A stretch of DNA of 64,000 nt from an uncultured Pseudomonadales bacterium (lineage in GTDB: Bacteria > Pseudomonadota > Gammaproteobacteria > Pseudomonadales > Pseudohongiellaceae), in NCBI GenBank assembly GCA_943842505.1, contig CALTDI010000004.1:1-64000 (forward strand). The letters are read 5' to 3'. Position numbers and translations under genes: made by a program. The notes beneath the pieces are model-generated. The model was not told where the DNA came from and made no database searches. It was given only the letters and a program-made list of their open reading frames with translations. Numbering within the stretch: the stretch's first letter is position 1; every line of letters begins with the position of its first letter. Of the stretch, positions 62,504 to 64,000 are shown piece by piece.

Positions 62504-63022
62504 CTAGCTACGCGGTGCAGCCTCGAACACCCACACGTCACCCGCTTCGACTGCAGCACGAGTAGTCGCCGATGGGTACTTGGCAGTTATTGTAGCGGTC
62601 AATCCATCGAGCACATCACCAGAGCGCAGGCGCTTGAGCTGGCGCTCGTAGCGGACACCATTGATGCGAATTACGGCGCGCCCATCGCGTTCGGCTTGAA
62701 TAGGCCACTGCTTCCAAAGACGGCCAATAGGGTTTCCCATATAACCTGACCAGATATATATCTTGTTCTCGTATTCGGCAATCCAGATTCGTCGAGACTG
62801 GGCAGGATCTAACAGCTGCATTTCTATCGTTGGAATATCACTCACGAAACTCCAGTCAGGATCCGGGCCCGAATGCAGCTCTCCCGCTACAAGTGGGCCG
62901 CCAGAGAAGACGCGATTTGGGCCGTCTTCGAATCGCTGCTTCGCACCTGCGGTAGCAATCGCCGCGACAGGAATCAACAACAAGCAGAACACTACAATAA
63001 TTGCTCTCTTGATTATCTTCAT
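62504..63022 (-). CDS. Membrane-anchored split-barrel (deazaflavin nitroreductase-like) protein
   Basis: This is a 172-residue protein with an N-terminal anchor (IIVVFCLLLIPVAAIATAGA) and the periplasmic domain seen in the 7300 protein: RRIWIAEYENKIYIWSGYMG, NPIGRLWKQWPIQAERDGRA and VIRINGVRYERQLKRL, ending with VEAGDVWVFEAAP. The GRLWKQWP stretch is identical in the two. DUF385-like split-barrel fold is inferred. It lies 103 bases downstream of CHEGNY copy 4 on the same strand, and a 42-residue membrane peptide follows. Confidence 0.7.
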   Translation of the reverse strand: MKIIKRAIIVVFCLLLIPVAAIATAGAKQRFEDGPNRVFSGGPLVAGELHSGPDPDWSFVSDIPTIEMQLLDPAQSRRIWIAEYENKIYIWSGYMGNPIGRLWKQWPIQAERDGRAVIRINGVRYERQLKRLRSGDVLDGLTATITAKYPSATTRAAVEAGDVWVFEAAPRS

Positions 63023-63125
63023 AACATCCTCTATTGGATTAGTAATAACTTTCTATAGTTCATATAAGAATGGGGCCTGAGTAGGTAACACCCAAGGCCC
63101 CATTATTCGAACAGCGAACTAAAAA

Positions 63126-64000
63126 TTACTGTGCTTCGGACTCGGCTAAGGCATCCTGCACTCTCGCTCCGCGAAGAATGTTTACCATGCCGTAATTTCC
63201 CTCATGGCATGCATACTCGTAGAGCAAGCCCGCTACCTTCGTCATCGGTATAATGGCGGTGAATTTGTCAGTAAATGTCGCTGGATCGTCGACGGTGAAT
63301 TCATAATCTACAGTATAGGGGCCTACACGAGTAAAACGTTCTGTGAGCACCTTGTCTGCGGACGTTCCAGCCTGGCCGAAGCTAGAAGACAGACCATTGA
63401 AATTCCGCGTCTGTACTACCAGCGTGTCTCCCTCCCAATAACCACGAGAGTCTCCCATCCACAATCGAACATCATCACTAAGAGAAGCCAATTCGCTTGG
63501 CGCGTCCACCAGAGGCACAACACGTGCATCGTGAATCATCTCGGTCAAGATGACAGCGGTATCCTTGCTCTGAAAAATTTGCACATTATTGTTGTACAGG
63601 CTGGGAATAAACGGGGGGCCAGCATTGAATCCTATGAGACAACGCTCAGAAAGACCGCGATCCTCTGGGCCATCTGTGCCTATGCCGCCGGCAGAGATAC
63701 GTACCGGACGCGATTCACCTGTTGTATCGCCTCCGTATACTCCCTGATTGGCTATCGCACCCTCCACCAGCGCCGGGAGCCTGCCATCAACCGGGTAAAC
63801 AATATGCGAGGTGCGCACATCGCCACCGATACCCGCATTCTCAACCCAGAAATCGTTATAGGAGCCATCGACTCCCTCGACCGCAATCGCACCATCATTC
63901 GATGCATCTCTGGCGGCCCGTTGCTCTGCAACCGCCCGTACTTCCTCCGGTGTGAGGAATTGACGATCACCGTATCGAGATGGTCGCTGCATGGGTGTAT
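63126..64000 (-). CDS. Secreted CHEGNY-family protein (copy 4), N-terminus beyond the window
   Basis: The frame remains open to base 64000 on the minus strand, so the signal peptide lies outside; residues just before the internal Met at 63992 read TP, then QRPSRYGDRQFLTPEEVR, the family's early segment. It shows SERCLIGFNAGPPFIPSLYN, EMIHDARVVPLV, LWMGDSRGYWEGDTLVVQTR, ERFTRVGPYTVDYEFTVDDP and YEYACHEGNYGMVNILRGAR. It differs from the other copies by a Gly/Asp-rich insert before ERCL. Function unknown. A split-barrel gene follows on the same strand. Confidence 0.85.
   Translation of the reverse strand, partial: TPMQRPSRYGDRQFLTPEEVRAVAEQRAARDASNDGAIAVEGVDGSYNDFWVENAGIGGDVRTSHIVYPVDGRLPALVEGAIANQGVYGGDTTGESRPVRISAGGIGTDGPEDRGLSERCLIGFNAGPPFIPSLYNNNVQIFQSKDTAVILTEMIHDARVVPLVDAPSELASLSDDVRLWMGDSRGYWEGDTLVVQTRNFNGLSSSFGQAGTSADKVLTERFTRVGPYTVDYEFTVDDPATFTDKFTAIIPMTKVAGLLYEYACHEGNYGMVNILRGARVQDALAESEAQ

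Noticed and set aside
1..64000. CRISPR array, prophage, toxin-antitoxin or restriction system
   Set aside because: I saw no regularly spaced direct repeats, phage structural genes, nucleases or antitoxin-like pairs; the recurring repeats are inverted and isolated.

Overview
The window reads as chromosomal DNA of a free-living, probably marine, gammaproteobacterium. The evidence is a co-transcribed tamA-tamB pair for outer-membrane assembly, zntB, tex, a YghU-type glutathione transferase, a YrdA-type gamma carbonic anhydrase and a tRNA-Gly with an encoded CCA end. I cannot name the genus. A very large share of the genes encode exported proteins (Sec, Tat or lipoprotein signals), which suits a Gram-negative heterotroph that works on organic substrates in its periplasm. 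I see no integrase, transposase gene, phage module or CRISPR array. Layout. 1-3 kb: the frameshifted end of a sulfatase, then a minus-strand unit of a Tat-exported linalool dehydratase/isomerase-like protein, merP and merT. merP has an in-frame TGA exactly at the first metal-binding cysteine, followed by a small stem-loop; merT is frameshifted. 3-13 kb: a secreted protein of a repeated uncharacterised family (called here the CHEGNY family after its C-terminal motif), an amidohydrolase lipoprotein, a three-gene unit of small exported or anchored proteins, an NTF2-like protein, an M1 peptidase lipoprotein, a sterol-desaturase-like membrane protein and an exported START-like protein. 13-22 kb: acyl-CoA ligase, zntB, tamB and tamA. 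22-33 kb: PEBP-like, NIPSNAP, FMN-dependent L-lactate dehydrogenase, a second CHEGNY protein, an M20 peptidase, an APC permease, an amidase and YghU. 33-40 kb: a frameshifted dienelactone hydrolase, two Tat-exported PLP aminotransferases and a DUF1800-DUF1501 pair. 40-48 kb: tex, a flavin reductase-like protein, exported RidA, a YgiN-like monooxygenase, an MDR oxidoreductase and a copper-type P1B ATPase behind a MerR-type promoter. 48-53 kb: a minus-strand run of split-barrel protein, gamma carbonic anhydrase, metallo-beta-lactamase-fold protein and a third CHEGNY protein, then tRNA-Gly(CCC) and a PQQ dehydrogenase. 53-58 kb: a MoxR-DUF58-transglutaminase operon and a DUF1080 protein. 58-64 kb: an SRPBCC protein, a retropepsin-like protein, a LysR regulator, a TPR-like secreted protein and, on the minus strand, a fourth CHEGNY protein, a split-barrel protein and a previously overlooked 42-residue membrane peptide. 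Themes. Heavy-metal handling appears twice (mer genes and the P1B ATPase), with no MerR-family regulator in the window. CHEGNY or CHEGNY-like genes lie in the same co-directional gene run as an N-terminally anchored split-barrel protein three times, which hints at a functional unit. A family of GGGG-T palindromes, resembling REP elements, occupies several intergenic gaps. Three single-base frameshifts and one internal TGA occur in otherwise well-conserved genes. Whether these are real lesions, recoding or sequence errors cannot be settled from the bases alone.
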